Shown here: in pieces, positions 14,089 to 25,182 of the stretch
Position numbering within the stretch: the stretch's first letter is position 1
Layout of the letters: each line of letters starts with the position of its first letter
NCBI RefSeq assembly: GCF_000003855.2
Contig: NW_003101641.1
Span: forward strand, 62,001-126,000
Length of the DNA: 64,000 nt
From: Blastomyces gilchristii SLH14081
Taxonomy: Eukaryota > Ascomycota > Eurotiomycetes > Onygenales > Ajellomycetaceae
Reading direction: 5' to 3'
Program-made: the position numbers and the translations under genes
Notes under the pieces: generated by a model
The model's database searches: none
What the model saw: the letters and a program-made list of their open reading frames with translations, nothing else
Told to the model about the DNA's origin: nothing

Positions 14089-14365
14089 TGTAAGAGGCCT
14101 ACACTGAATAGATCAGTATAATATTTATAGGTCTTATATAACAAAGTGAAAAACATTAAAGAAGAAAAGAAAGAGAAAGTGTGAGAATCAGTGATCAGAG
14201 TGAATATTTATACATGTATATAGCATACATAGTGAAACTTCGGGGCGGAAGAATAGAAATTCCGTAGGTTTTCAGCCGAGGATCAGCGACCGAGAATCAG
14301 AGCAGTAGAAATCTGTGAAGTGTAACAGAATAGTCTATATAATTGATCAGGCGCAGCCTGCCACA
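14089..14365 (-). repeat. LTR (5' LTR of gypsy copy 1)
   Basis: 277 bp, begins TGTAAGAGGCC and ends GCCACA on the plus strand. It retains TTCGGGGCGGAAG and GATCAGGCGCAGCC. Followed immediately by the ACAAT target duplication. Confidence 0.93.
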
Positions 14366-14370
14366 ACAAT

Positions 14371-15489
14371 CTATATTAATAATCTTAATATTGTATCTGA
14401 AGTTTCTGAGAATGCTGATTAACTAGTGAGTATACTCAGTGAGAAATTAAAAGTCAAGAATCTATATTAATTAACTAAGTATAAAAGTATAAAAGTCAAT
14501 TATTCTGACAAAGAAATTGATTTAATATATTATCAATATATTAAATGTCTTATTAGAGATCTCTATCTTGATAATACAGTTATTATCAAGACACTGATGA
14601 AGAATGAATTCTGTATTAATAATTTCTCAATATCTGAGAAAGAGACTGATTTTATAATTCAGTAATATTAATATAATATAAGCTACTTATAATATTTTAC
14701 AGTTAAAACATATTCTGATATTACTTATACTGTCTTACTACTCACTTAACAGAATATTAATTTAATATCTCAATGTTAAAAGACTCTGTTATATATTATA
14801 TATTATTTAAAAGAGATAATAAATTTAAGCATTTTCTACAGATACAGTTTATATAAGAGATTTATTTCTACTGATTCTTCTATTCTCTCTGATTTCTCTG
14901 ATAATTTCTACTTACTCTTCAGCTACTTGAATTCTGATTGAGTAGAACTCTTAAATAATGATAGAAAATTAATATTCAGCTATATTTTTAAGCTTATAAA
15001 TAGTCTGATTTTATAATATTTAGTGAAGTAATCTTGTATATCTCTGAGTTTTAATGAGACTAAATATATAACTCTTAGTAAGGTAATCTATGAAGTAATA
15101 TGAATCTGAAATCTTATAATTAAGCTTGACTTCATTATTACATCTCTGATACAGATTTTTACTGATAATAAGAATATTATAAATCTTACAAAGATAGCAG
15201 TTATTATAGTCTGAAGTAAGTATATTAATACATGTTTTCATTTTTCATATTAATAGTTAAATCAGAGAATTATTGATTTAAAATATATTCTTATCTCTTA
15301 GATAATAATAAATGAACTTACTAAATCTCTGAATATTGTGATATTTATATAATTCATGATTTTACTAGATCTTACAGATGAAAAAGCTGGGAATACTTAA
15401 TTATACATTTGTATTTAGTTTTGACAGACTATCTTGATGGATTGAGCGTTTTTGTATGTGATTCTTGTTATCTTGAGAGAGGGTGTTGA
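14371..15489 (+). mobile_element. Ty1/copia remnant, RT end and RNase H, up to polypurine tract
   Basis: Read on the plus strand, about 14,690-15,370 gives copia RNase H order: KTYSDITYTVLLLTQQNINL, a TDNKNIINLTK segment near 15,160, SKYINTCFHFS near 15,210, and ELTKSLN near 15,310. Just before 15,489 lies a purine-rich GAGAGAGGGTGTTGA, which looks like a polypurine tract followed by an LTR start (TGTTGA). At 15,490 a hAT terminus begins, so the LTR seems to be interrupted there. Same copia family as the minus-strand copy at 46.0-47.8 kb (similar C-terminal tail). Confidence 0.7.
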
Positions 15490-18300
15490 TAGACTAGCCG
15501 GCGGGACCATGAATTTCACATTTGATCTCATTTGGTCTGGTTTTATACATTTCTTGACGTGAGTCCCATCAGAACCAAGCCTCAAAAAAATCTGAAAATG
15601 AACCATTTCTGAGAGAAATGATGTGAAAAATGACCAGATTTAATTCAAGAACAGTGAAATGAGAGTAATTTCTCAGAATAAACTGTGAAAGATGATCATT
15701 CTTTCAAAATCAGAATGAGACTGAGACTGAAGATCAAAATCAGTCTCATTCAGTTCATTTAGTGATTGCTTATATAATCAGAATTTGATAATAATTATTG
15801 ATAATGCTCATGAAATAACTAAATACATTCTTGTACAAGTTTATTCTTTACTTTCTTATGAAAACTACACTTCTCTGATATACTGTGATCAGAGGTATTA
15901 AACTATCTGATAATTTCATGTTTTATAATCATGAGTTTCTTGATTGTTTCTTCTTGTAATTGTCTCTGATAATAGTGATAAATATCTTGACTTGAGTTGA
16001 ACTTTCACTCTATTCTCATCTCTATTAATGAAATTGTCAGAATATCACATGTCATCAGTGCAACAGTTGAATATATACTCTTAACAATTTTTCATAACTC
16101 TAGAATTGATTTAATGTGTAAATTCATCAGATTATCTTGAAGATAGCAATTAAATTCAGTTTTACAAGTATGTAGTTTTGCCTGATTTTCAGTTGCAATC
16201 AATGTATGTAAGTTCTGTTTCAAAGTTAGTATTATAGTTCTATGAGATATGAAGTGTTATCAAAGATTATTACTTACTAGAGAATTATATTTCACTGTCT
16301 TCATATCTTGAACATCTGCTTGTTCAAATCTCTGATAGTTGACATTGTAGTAGTCTCAGACTAATTTGATATATAAGTCTCATTTTTTCTCTGTTCAATC
16401 TTGAGAAGTGTAGATGTTAACTTGATAAGAGAAATCTAGTAGAGCTGCTACAGTATAGTACTCTGTAAAAGATTGTTTAGTTTTACTGTAGTAATATATC
16501 AGTTTATCTCTTACAGTAATAATAGTCTGTGCTATAACATTATCTCAGACTGAATTTCTTTTTAAGTGATTTAACTGCTTCTTAAGATAAGTAAATAAAC
16601 TATTATACACTCATCAGACTGACTGCAGCATTAGTGTATAAGTGATTGAGACTGTCTTTATTATCTTATAAAACTGAAACAGTAAATCAATCACATATTT
16701 CAACTGAGTTCACTTCATATCAGAAAGTTTCAATATCTGAATTTTTTTCTGATCAGAGTGTTACACTCAATGATTAATTATCTGATACAATTAAAGAGTC
16801 TGAACAGCTATCTTATATATTAAACTTCACTGTGTTCTAACATTCTGTATCATATTCAGTGATGTAACTGATTTATTTATTTATTGAATCTCATGAAATC
16901 ATTGTTATTATTTAGAGAAGATATAAATCACATTAGCAATGTTTTGAATCTGTGATATTTAAATTATTAGTCAATCTATTCAAAATTAACAGTAGTATTA
17001 TCAAAAAGTGTTATTAAAAAGCAATATTAAAAAGTGTTATTAAAAAACATTATCTTTTATAAAGTGAATATAAAAGTTACTTGAGTAATTACTTTTATCT
17101 TATTCTCATCTCAAGAATCAGTCATCTTATTATTCTTCATCTCAATATTAAGATTCTTTATCAGTGTTTACATCACAAGTTAAATCACATGAGCAATACA
17201 GAGAATATGACCTTGTTTATTATTTCAGAAATGCAAAGCCAATTTTTGCTTCAAGCTGTTCATTATAGTGTAGTTATTTACAGCATTATCAGTTATAATT
17301 GTAAGAAGACTGAGACTAATATCTCAATAGTCATTTTTAATCACAGTCATTAATATCTCTGTTATATAATCCTCAGTATGACTACTGATCAATGATTTAA
17401 ATTCAATTAATGTCTCTTAATAAGTTCAGTTCTCATCAATATAATAACATATAACTTTCATAAATGTAAGATTATTTATACTAGTTCATACATTCACTGT
17501 GAGAGATACTCTTTGATGATTCTTCAACTCTGATTCTAGATATTGTATATTAACTTTGTAGTGTATCTTGAGATTGAACTGAAGACAGAATTGATGTAGA
17601 ATATGAAGATTTGAATTAAGCATTTGAAGAAGTGTTTGAAATTCAGAGTTTTCAATTAATTGAAGAGAAAGATTCAGAGATATACATATACAAAGTAATT
17701 ATTCATGAAAGTTATCAGATAAGAGTTATGAAATCAGAGTACTGATATATAATTATTTTTACATGATTTTCTTCAAATTAGAAAGTTAGTGTTACTAAAA
17801 ATTATTATCTAATAGAGTAACTTATCAGCTCAGTAGTAACTTTCTGATTATTTTTCTTTTATTGTCTGCATTCTGATGACTTCAGATGTTGAGAAATTTC
17901 TTCAGAGCTATGATCAGTTTATAATGAATGTTTCTGAATAAAGTTACAGTGATTGTAGCAGAGAGATGACTCTTCAGTAATCTGTAATACAATCTGTTGA
18001 TAATTATTTCATAGTTCATCTCAGTGTTTGTGTTGAGTTTTTCATAAATTTCATGACCTGAAATCAGATGTGAAGAATGAAGTAATTATTCATTATAATT
18101 GAAAGAGAGCATTCTGTGTTGAATTGTAAATAATATAGACTTTGTGATTTACAGTGATTTCTTGAAGAGTTTATGAATCTTCAATAGAAGTAGAAGAAGT
18201 GAAAGAAGTGAATTCAAAAGATATGATAATAATTTAAGAAAGATAATAATTTATTTTCAATAACTGATCACTGATGTGTATAAGAAGAATTAATATAAGA
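15490..18300 (-). mobile_element. hAT DNA transposon: left terminus and transposase remnant
   Basis: The terminus TAGACTAGCCGGCGGG at 15490 shares about 90 bp of subterminal sequence with the MITEs at 43.6-44.6 kb and 47.8-48.4 kb, whose 8-bp target duplications mark the group as hAT. Inside, the minus strand encodes a degraded hAT transposase. Near 17,460-17,545 it reads SLTVNVWTSINNL. Further on come TIITDNAVNNYTIMNSLKQK and HILCIAHVIWL, the core with the catalytic Asp and CxxH-like region (about 17,170-17,300). The C-terminal dimerisation-type part reads CDILTISLIEM near 16,020-16,070. The N-terminal end near 18,250-18,300 is uncertain. Stops throughout: inactive. Confidence 0.8.
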
Positions 18301-18689
18301 GAAAATAATCTTCTTTCTTAACTTAGTTATAATTTTAGTACTAACTCAGATTGAATATCATCAATGTATAAAAGTAAATAAATAATCTTGATTAATCTCT
18401 ATCATATTTCTTGAAATATATTAATATTATGAAAGAGAGTGTTATCAAATTATGTTATCAGATAATATTATTAAAGATATATTAATATTATGAATATCAA
18501 TATTGCAAAAATGTTGATACGTATACATTATAGTGAGATGATTAGTTGGATATAGATATATATATTATTTCTGATATTGGTATTGATTACAACTTGTACA
18601 ATAATTTTTGAAACTCAAAATTTAATTTTAATTATTAACTATAGTTATGAACTTATAACTAATTAATATAAAAAGAAAAAAACTTTTTC

Positions 18690-19060
18690 TACTTATTATC
18701 TTTCTTCTCTTTCTTATTCTTCTCATCATTCTTTATAATTTACTTCTCATTCTTATTCTTCTTCTTCTTCTTCTCATCTGAGATGATAATCATCTTAAAA
18801 TCTCTCTCTGCTGTCTTCTCAGAGAAGGATTTCTGCTGTTTTCTCTCAGCCAGGTCAACCTGTATCTTAAAATCCTGCATTTTCTAGTCTGCTGTCTCAG
18901 GTTCCATCTCAGCAGTAAGCAGATTGACATGCTCAGAGAGCAGGGCTGTCTTCTTAATATTCTGAATTATGAAGTGCATTCAAGACCTGAACAAGGCCTT
19001 AATTCTCTTCTCTGCCAGCTCCTGCTAATCAATTAGAGAATAGAAGTATTATCAAAAATT
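18690..19060 (-). other. Less-mutated Lys/Glu-rich coding-like stretch, function unknown
   Basis: On the minus strand one frame gives a charged, coiled-coil-like chain: ALLSEHVNLLTAEMEPETAD, then QVDLAERKQQKSFSEKTAERD and a Lys/Glu-rich tail. One stop interrupts it and base composition is higher in GC than the surroundings. It resembles the Lys/Arg-rich C-termini of some fungal DDE (pogo-like) transposases, but no catalytic core was found, so this is only a possibility. Confidence 0.3.
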
Positions 19061-19551
19061 GTTATCTCTTAACAAAAAACTTATCAGTTTTGACTTTTTT
19101 ATCTTCTACTTTAATATCTTCTTAATCTTCTTCTACTGCTGCTTATTTATAGTAATACTCTTCTTCTCTCTCTCTCTCTTTATCTTGACCTCAAATTATT
19201 CACAGAACTTCTTCTGATCTCATTACTACTGTATAAGACTCTTCACTGTTTTCTTTTTCAATCTCTCACAGACAGTGTTATTCACATTATTTCTATACTT
19301 AGTTCAGTCTAAATCTATCAGAAGTATTACTTAAAATTATTATTATTCTACTCTCTTACAGAGCATCTTTAAGATATTATAATATGTCTTACAATCTATC
19401 TCTCTGCACTTGAACATCTTCTTCTTCTCTCTCTTCAATCTGTGATAGTGCTCATGCATCTTGATAGTCTGCAGAACTGCAGAATATTTGAAGAGAAATG
19501 ACATAATTGATTTTAATAAGTGTTGAGAGAAGGGTGAAGACAGGCACTAAT

Positions 19552-19630
19552 ATAATAATAATAATGATAATGATGATGATAATGATGATGATGATAATAA
19601 TAATGATGATGATGATAATGATGATGATGA
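19552..19630. repeat. Microsatellite (ATA/ATG)n
   Basis: Uninterrupted mixture of AAT and GAT trinucleotide units, about 79 bp, in the AT-rich tract. Confidence 0.9.
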
Positions 19631-20724
19631 AAGAAAGAGTGTATTAAAATATATTATTGACTTATTAAATATAAAGAGATAAAGAAACTATTAACAGCTT
19701 TCAGAGATGTACAGAAACAGCTACAGTGTTATATAGTAATATTATCTTCATTTAATGCATACACTATTGATATTCTTTGTATGCATTTATCATATAAGAA
19801 ATACATGCAGAAAACAGATCTTTATTACTAGAAAGAATGATTACAGTGATTCTCTGTTTTCATATTATAAAGATAAGTTATTCTTATTTCTTTCTTCTCT
19901 TTTTTCTCTTCTTCTTCAATTCATCACTAAGTTCAAGCTGGTATAAAAACTATTAAAACACTCATAGAAACTCTCAAATTGAAGAGTATAGACTAATCAA
20001 ATTTTAAATACAGATGAATTAAATTAATTTAATAATACTAATTATTTATCTCTCTCTTAATAAAATAATAGTTATATCTTCTCTTTCTCTCTCTCAAATG
20101 AAATATAGCTTATGAAAAGTGAGTATCATGTTAGATTATAATAATCAACATGACCTCAGTATGCAGAGCTGTATATATACAGTGTATACTGAATTGAGAG
20201 ACTGTGTGAGTTGTAAACTGATAGTAGTATCTCAGAAAGAGCTGTGCAGTGTGAGAAAGCTGCAACTCTTAATTATATATACAGAGAGTAAATCACTGCA
20301 GTAAGTGTATATATATTATATAAAAGTAACACTTTTTAATAATACTCAGTCTCTAATATTATGAAAATAGAGTCTCTCTGTGAGATCTGTTTTTATCAGA
20401 AGTTAAGAAATCTTATATTTCTCAAGATTATCTTTGTATATCTTATCTGTGAAATTAATGAAGAAAATTATTGATTTCAGTATTCTACTCTTGATATTAT
20501 TCAAGTGATAGCAGAGTTCATTCTGATCACACTTTTTAAGTGTATATTTTCTAATTATTCACATTTATACAGATATATACTGATTATTTATTAAATAATA
20601 TTAAGATAATAACTTATTATAACTGTGTTACTCTTACTATAAGAGATATATAGTTAATAATAAATATTATAAAGACTCTGAAAAGTAAGTATTTTAGAGA
20701 TGCTATAACTCTGTAATCTTGATT

Positions 20725-20842
20725 TTTTTTTTTTTATTTTTTATTTTTTTCTTTTTCTTTTATTTTTTTTTTATTATGATTTTTTCTTGTATTTATTTTA
20801 TTTTTTATTTTTTGTTTTTTTTTTGTATTTTATGTTTTTTTC
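20725..20842. repeat. T-rich low-complexity run
   Basis: Almost pure T on the plus strand, broken by single A, C, G. Confidence 0.9.
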
Positions 20843-21177
20843 ATAATTAAAATTATATGAATTATAATCTATGTTCAGAAAAGTAATAATATTTGATAAT
20901 ACTCTCTATTGAATTTTCAACAAATGAGCACTATATTATGATATTATGTAAGTGAGAAATAATTTTATAATCTTATTTAATATCATTCTCAATAATAAGA
21001 TCAGAATAAAAATGTGACTAAGAATTTAAACATATTCTTTATCTAAGACTAGATTTTTATTTGAAAAGTGAATCTGAAATCTTTAATATTTGAAATAATG
21101 TGATTTGAAATCAATGTGATGAACACAAACCATGATCAGGAGTAATGCTTTTAGGCAATGTGACAACTGTAAAGTTT

Positions 21178-21215
21178 GATCCTGGTCCCAGACACGGTCA
21201 CACGGGCCAACACCG
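21178..21215. repeat. Probable right terminus of the hAT family
   Basis: CTGGTCCCAGACACGGTCACACGG matches the right end of the MITE at 43.6-44.6 kb (positions about 44,540-44,610). The last few bases expected of the terminal inverted repeat (..GTCTA) are not present, so the end is altered. Whether it pairs with the terminus at 15490 is inference. Confidence 0.5.
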
Positions 21216-21326
21216 TGTTGGCCGTTACGGCCGTTGCGGTTAGCGATCCCACTACATCACGTGACCCACCACTATATTATACTCTTTGTAGATAGATCTA
21301 TCAATACAACCTTTAACTATCCTACA
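21216..21326 (+). repeat. Possible copia LTR fragment
   Basis: Starts TGTTGG and ends CCTACA, and contains CACGTGACCC, TATATTATACTCTTTGTAG and GATAGATCTATCAATACAAC. This arrangement is typical of the promoter part of fungal copia LTRs. It would continue the TGTTGA found just before the hAT terminus at 15,489. No target duplication was found, so the assignment is tentative. It lies about 190 bp upstream of the SRP receptor gene. Confidence 0.35.
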
Positions 21327-21516
21327 AGTTCCGCACTTAGCGAGGTCAAGTTTTCTGCTTCCTGAACAGGTTGCTGGGTGTGGTTGATTATATCAGCTTA
21401 CTAATCATCTAGGGCCTACTATTAGTTCGACAGCATTGAATGAACAGATTTATCAAATTCCAATTGTCCGCTCTCCCTATATAATTTGCGTGCGACGGCA
21501 CAATCTAGCCACCACC

Positions 21517-22567
21517 ATGGATTGGAGTCCCAGCGGAATAGCGACCACCCTTCTCTCCGGCAACCTAATTGCCATTCTCGTTACCTGCACCATTGCCCTC
21601 TCGCTCCCTGTCGTCTTCCATATTCTTCTCTACCAAACCTCACCCGCAAAGGACTCAAGGGATTTCTTGCTCCTGGGTCCTAGCGGGTCAGGCAAAACAG
21701 CCTTATGCTCACTCGTATGTACAGCGCCCCGGTTCCAAGTTTTAAACCCATATAGCACAGCATATACGTGAAATCTTGATAGCTAACAGTGTATAGTTGC
21801 AACAACGCTCGATATCATCCTCTTCTCCGAAACCACCTCGAGAAACACATACCTCCCAAGTTTCATCCTTTGTCCACATAACTCTCCCGCCAACTGTCCC
21901 TATTGGCTCCAACAAATATCGCTCAGTCAATGACCCGACTCTCGGAGAAGCTACAAAGAACCCGATTACATATCGGCTCCGAGATACCCCTGGCCATGGC
22001 AAACTCCGTGCATCCCAGGGCATCGCTTCATTGTTGTCCCTCTCAGATCCTAAAAGGAAAGGCTCTGTTGGGATCCGTGGAGTAATCTTCATGTTGGATT
22101 CCGCTGCCCTATCACAAAGCGATAAAACGCTACGGGACACCGCTACCTACCTACACGATGTGCTCATTACGCTACAGAACCGAGTGTACAAGAACGGGAA
22201 GAGAATATCATCATCATCTTCTAAAAAGACACCTAAGATTCCCGTCCTGGTCGCTGCGAATAAGCAAGATTTATTCACAGCCCTGCCGCCGGGTTCAATA
22301 AAGGCGAAGATGGAGTCCGAACTTGAGAATATCAGAGTCTCGAAACGGCGAGGGTTGTTGGATGTGAGCATGAATGGCTTGTCTGCAGAAGAGGAGCCGG
22401 ATATGCTAGGTGGGGACGAAGAGGAAGGGCCTTTTACTTTTCAGATGCTAGATGAGCAAATGGGGATTGAAGTTGACGTTATGGGGGGTGCTGTGTTGAA
22501 CGATGATGAAACGGATCGTGGGGGTGGGATGCGGCGTTGGGAAGAGTGGATTGGGATGTGCTTATGA
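21517..22567 (+). CDS. Signal recognition particle receptor subunit beta
   Basis: The SR-beta subunit is a GTPase anchored in the endoplasmic reticulum membrane that holds SR-alpha and helps dock ribosome-SRP complexes at the translocon. Two exons are supported: 21517-21714 and 21797-22567, 322 aa. The 82-bp intron has donor GTATGT, a GCTAAC branch site and acceptor TAG, and preserves frame. A transmembrane segment lies at about residues 13-37. The G1 loop GPSGSGKT ends exon 1, G3 is DTPGH, and G4 is NKQD in AANKQDL. The start at 21517 is preferred over an in-frame ATG at 21436 because of its ACCACCATGG context and a TATATAA-like box between the two. A Glu/Asp-rich insertion (AEEEPDMLGGDEEE) precedes the C-terminus. 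Composition is balanced, with no sign of RIP. The yeast orthologue is SRP102. Confidence 0.9.
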
Positions 22568-23179
22568 TGTGCTTGTTATGCACGAGGTATTGCGCAGATC
22601 ATGAACTCGGTTCCCATTTTTATTTTCCATTCGACATACCCTCTAGCCGGGGTCTTTCCTATTTTTTGTTGCTGATCATATCGATCAATCTCCTCATCTA
22701 CCCCGCCATCGTCATGAAAAGAGAGTGCATATGTGTATGCCCCGGCAAAATGAAATTTGGGTATATTTCGCGGCCGGAAATGGAAATAGCTCTTCAACTT
22801 AGGATCATGATGAAGACGGCCCAGACCATGCAATTCCCATCCATGTCTAGGAACAAGGCATACGTGAAGTCCTCATCATGAGTTACCTGCCAATATAAAA
22901 TCGCCCAACACAGTTGCTCCTTGCCTGTCCTCTCTGAGTTGGATAGAAAAGAGGATGCTCCTGATATCCGTCAACAAATTCCCTCGGAAATGCCATTTCT
23001 TTGCCAACCATCCCCCAACACCTCGGCAACCTTCCTGTCAGTCCAATCCTACAAAACAGGAAAGAAATGAAGTAGTCAGTCGGTTAGTCATTAACAACAG
23101 CTCCTCCGAAACCCGCTCTACAATGCCACAATGTCGCCCACCGCTACCAGAGAATAAAAAAAAGAAAGAAACAGAGAAA
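22568..23179. other. Intergenic region between convergent genes
   Basis: Lies between the 3' ends of the SRP receptor gene and the dehydrogenase pseudogene. Short open frames on both strands (e.g. 22537-22881, 22955-23407) lack recognisable domains and look like chance. Probably 3' UTRs. Confidence 0.6.
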
Positions 23180-24290
23180 TCACGTCGAACCACTCACCCA
23201 CAGTTGCCTCGCCAGTTCCATATCGCCTGCCATACGACTGGTCTCATCCCTCTTCGCAACCGGCACAAAATACTGGCCCCTCACTCCACCACCTGCAGCA
23301 ATATCTCCACTAGCTGCCAAATAAAGCGCTGTCCCCACCGCATCCTGAATGGACTGCCCAGCCACGGAGAAAAACATTTCAAATGCCTTGCCCACTACGG
23401 TACCTAGATATCCTCTCCAGATCTTCATATGATCCGTGGCGATTTTTCCGGGGAAGAAGCTCTTGACATAGATGTGTTTAGTCGTTTCGTCATTGGCACC
23501 ATTGCCGTCCACCACGCTCCGATTATACCTGCCGCTCTCACCATTCGTCGCAGCCGCTAAAACCTCACTAAGTCCCCCTTCCATGAGTCTCCTGCTAACA
23601 TGGCACGTGAAGAGAATATTTGCCAGCTTAAAGCGGCCGTAGCGCCAGATACCATCATAACATGCGCTCTTGGTTGGAGATCCTTCGGATGGCGTGAGAA
23701 GGTTGAGGTCTAGTTCGCGGCAGAGGCTGTGGAGGGATGATGTGGTGAAAACGATGCAGGTGGAGGTGGCATCTGGGAAGCGGGTGACTGTGGAGTGAAG
23801 GAGGGGAAGGAGGAGGACGGTTAGGATGTGGTGGCCGACGTGGTTTGTGGCGAAGATGGACTCAATTGATTTGGGAGAAACTGGGGTCATACGTGTGTGT
23901 GGAGGTGAGTCAATGGGAGGTCCCGTTTTTCAGATTTGATGATATATTAATAATATATATCTTCGTAGGTGATCCCGGGTAATAGAGGAAAGTTTTTCAA
24001 AAAGGCGCCTTATGTTTATCAGAAGAAAGAGGGGTTAAGGGGCTGAGTTCTCATACCAGCATTGCATACGAGAATATCCAACCTATCAGCCCTCCCCCGA
24101 ATATTCCACGCCGCCCTCCTTACCTATACCATATCTCCCAAATCGCATTGGATAAACTCAGTTCTCTGCATCTCGCACCAGTCTCCAGCTGAATATGCGG
24201 GTTCCTCTTCCAGATATCGACGGTAGCGTCATATTTGTCTCGTCTGCGACTAAAGTATATATAGCTTCGCGATGCCATAGAGGAGAAGCT
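23180..24290 (-). pseudogene. Short-chain dehydrogenase/reductase (SDR), decayed
   Basis: SDRs are NAD(P)(H)-dependent oxidoreductases. The downstream exon (23890-23180) is open for 236 codons and shows IESIFATNHVGHH, IVFTTSSLH, and the catalytic Tyr/Lys as YGRFK (usually YxxSK). The upstream exon (about 24290-24057) reads EFIQCDLGDMV and RLDILVCNA, with the NAG motif split at a GTATGA donor. In-frame stops interrupt it: TGA at 24231-24229 and TAG at 24126-24124, both explicable as C-to-T at CGA and CAG, and another TAG further upstream. No AG acceptor lies at the expected place before codon ATG at 23890; the sequence there is ACACACACGTATG. The N-terminal TGxxxGxG cofactor motif is missing, replaced upstream by an (AT)n run. 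I therefore call it a pseudogene. A badly mispredicted but functional gene is less likely. Confidence 0.75.
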
Positions 24291-24323
24291 GCATGCTTAT
24301 CCCTAGAGAGATGTTTTTTTTAA

Positions 24324-24351
<28 letters not shown>
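24324..24351. repeat. (AT)n microsatellite
   Basis: A pure AT dinucleotide run of about 28 bp next to where the N-terminal exon of the SDR pseudogene should be. Confidence 0.9.
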
Positions 24352-24354
<3 letters not shown>

Positions 24355-25182
24355 TCAGCAACGTCAAAGTGTTGGATTAGGATATGGGATGGATGAATAG
24401 TAGATAAATGAGTACAACAATCGAACTGAAGAGAAAATTTAGAAATCGAACTTTCCTTGTCCAATGCCTGATTGACCTCCCTATTGGGATACGCGTAAAA
24501 TAATAGCCGGCGACCACAATCGTTAATTGTCTATTGCCTATGGATTAGATGTTGTATCATAGATAGTTGTGCAGATAGATACCCTAGCCACTGCGACCAC
24601 ACGAAACGGGGCTTACAGTGATAATCACAGCCTTCCCATGAAGGTCTGGAACTTGAGATAATGAGAACCTCCGGGATGTAAATATACCTGTCATCTTCGA
24701 CGTGTTCTTCTTCCAATTAACGGTTTGTGCAGCATCTTCGTTTGTAGATATAACTTACAGTGTATGTATGTACTTGAAGTTGCGTGGTTTAGTTATACGG
24801 CGTATGAGGCGGATATACTCATTTAAGCTAAATAAACATATTGGGAAAGCCACCCTTGCATGAAGCAAGCTGACGGGTTGACATTGAAAATCAGGAGCTT
24901 GAAAATAAGTAGAAATTCCCATGGATATTCGATGTTGAATTATATAGAATCTATCATGCTACATTAATAGCCAGAGGTAATTAAGTCATCGTCATATCTC
25001 CAGGGGTTTGTTATGTTGAAAACAGGTTGGAGCCTCACCACCTTTTTGATGTCGACATCATGGCGCAAATTCTATCTAAAGAAAGCCCGAAGACCTGACT
25101 GACTTGCCATAGGAATGGAGAGAATAAAATACCCAAAACTCAAACACCAGAGCGGCCACCGATGGTTACAGACTAAGACAAA
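24352..25182. other. Intergenic region, no gene seen
   Basis: A 61-codon minus-strand open frame at 24531-24716 has no recognisable features. The right part is presumably the 3' UTR of the cystathionine beta-synthase gene. Confidence 0.6.

Larger units (their letters stand above)
8715..14365 (-). mobile_element. Complete Ty3/gypsy LTR retrotransposon, RIP-degraded (copy 1)
   Basis: Two LTRs (8715-8995 and 14089-14365) start with TG and end with CA and bracket a minus-strand gag-pol. Gag-like sequence is about 12,650-13,900. Protease is 12336-12635 (residual MIDSSLYYYTMI, where an active-site D-S/T-G is expected but the Gly is lost). RT is about 11,200-11,900 with YLDNILIF near 11,430-11,515 (YLDD changed to YLDN). 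RNase H is about 10,650-11,150 and integrase about 9,450-10,500. The Pol C-terminus is 9206-9403, with IHDIFHMSLL, the SH3-like end typical of gypsy integrases. Exact 5-bp target duplication ACAAT at 8710-8714 and 14366-14370. Many stops: not autonomous today. Sister copy at 37,318-43,008. Confidence 0.95.
18301..21177. other. AT-rich tract without recognisable gene, probably interior of hAT or nested repeat debris
   Basis: No supportable coding region. It holds a pyrimidine-rich stretch at 18,690-19,060, a trinucleotide microsatellite (19,552-19,630) and a T-rich run (20,725-20,842). Short open frames here (for instance 17081-17353, 19755-19946, 20119-20304) show no family resemblance. If the hAT right end is at about 21.2 kb, this tract lies inside that element. 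Confidence 0.5.

Noticed and set aside
19552..19630. CRISPR-like or minisatellite array
   Set aside because: Plain trinucleotide microsatellite without spacers.
21742..22371. Minus-strand frames 22140-21742 and 22371-22147
   Set aside because: They lie opposite the well-supported SRP receptor exon 2 and show no domain.
24531..24716. 61-aa minus-strand ORF as a small gene
   Set aside because: No domain, no convincing context, and length within chance expectation for this composition.
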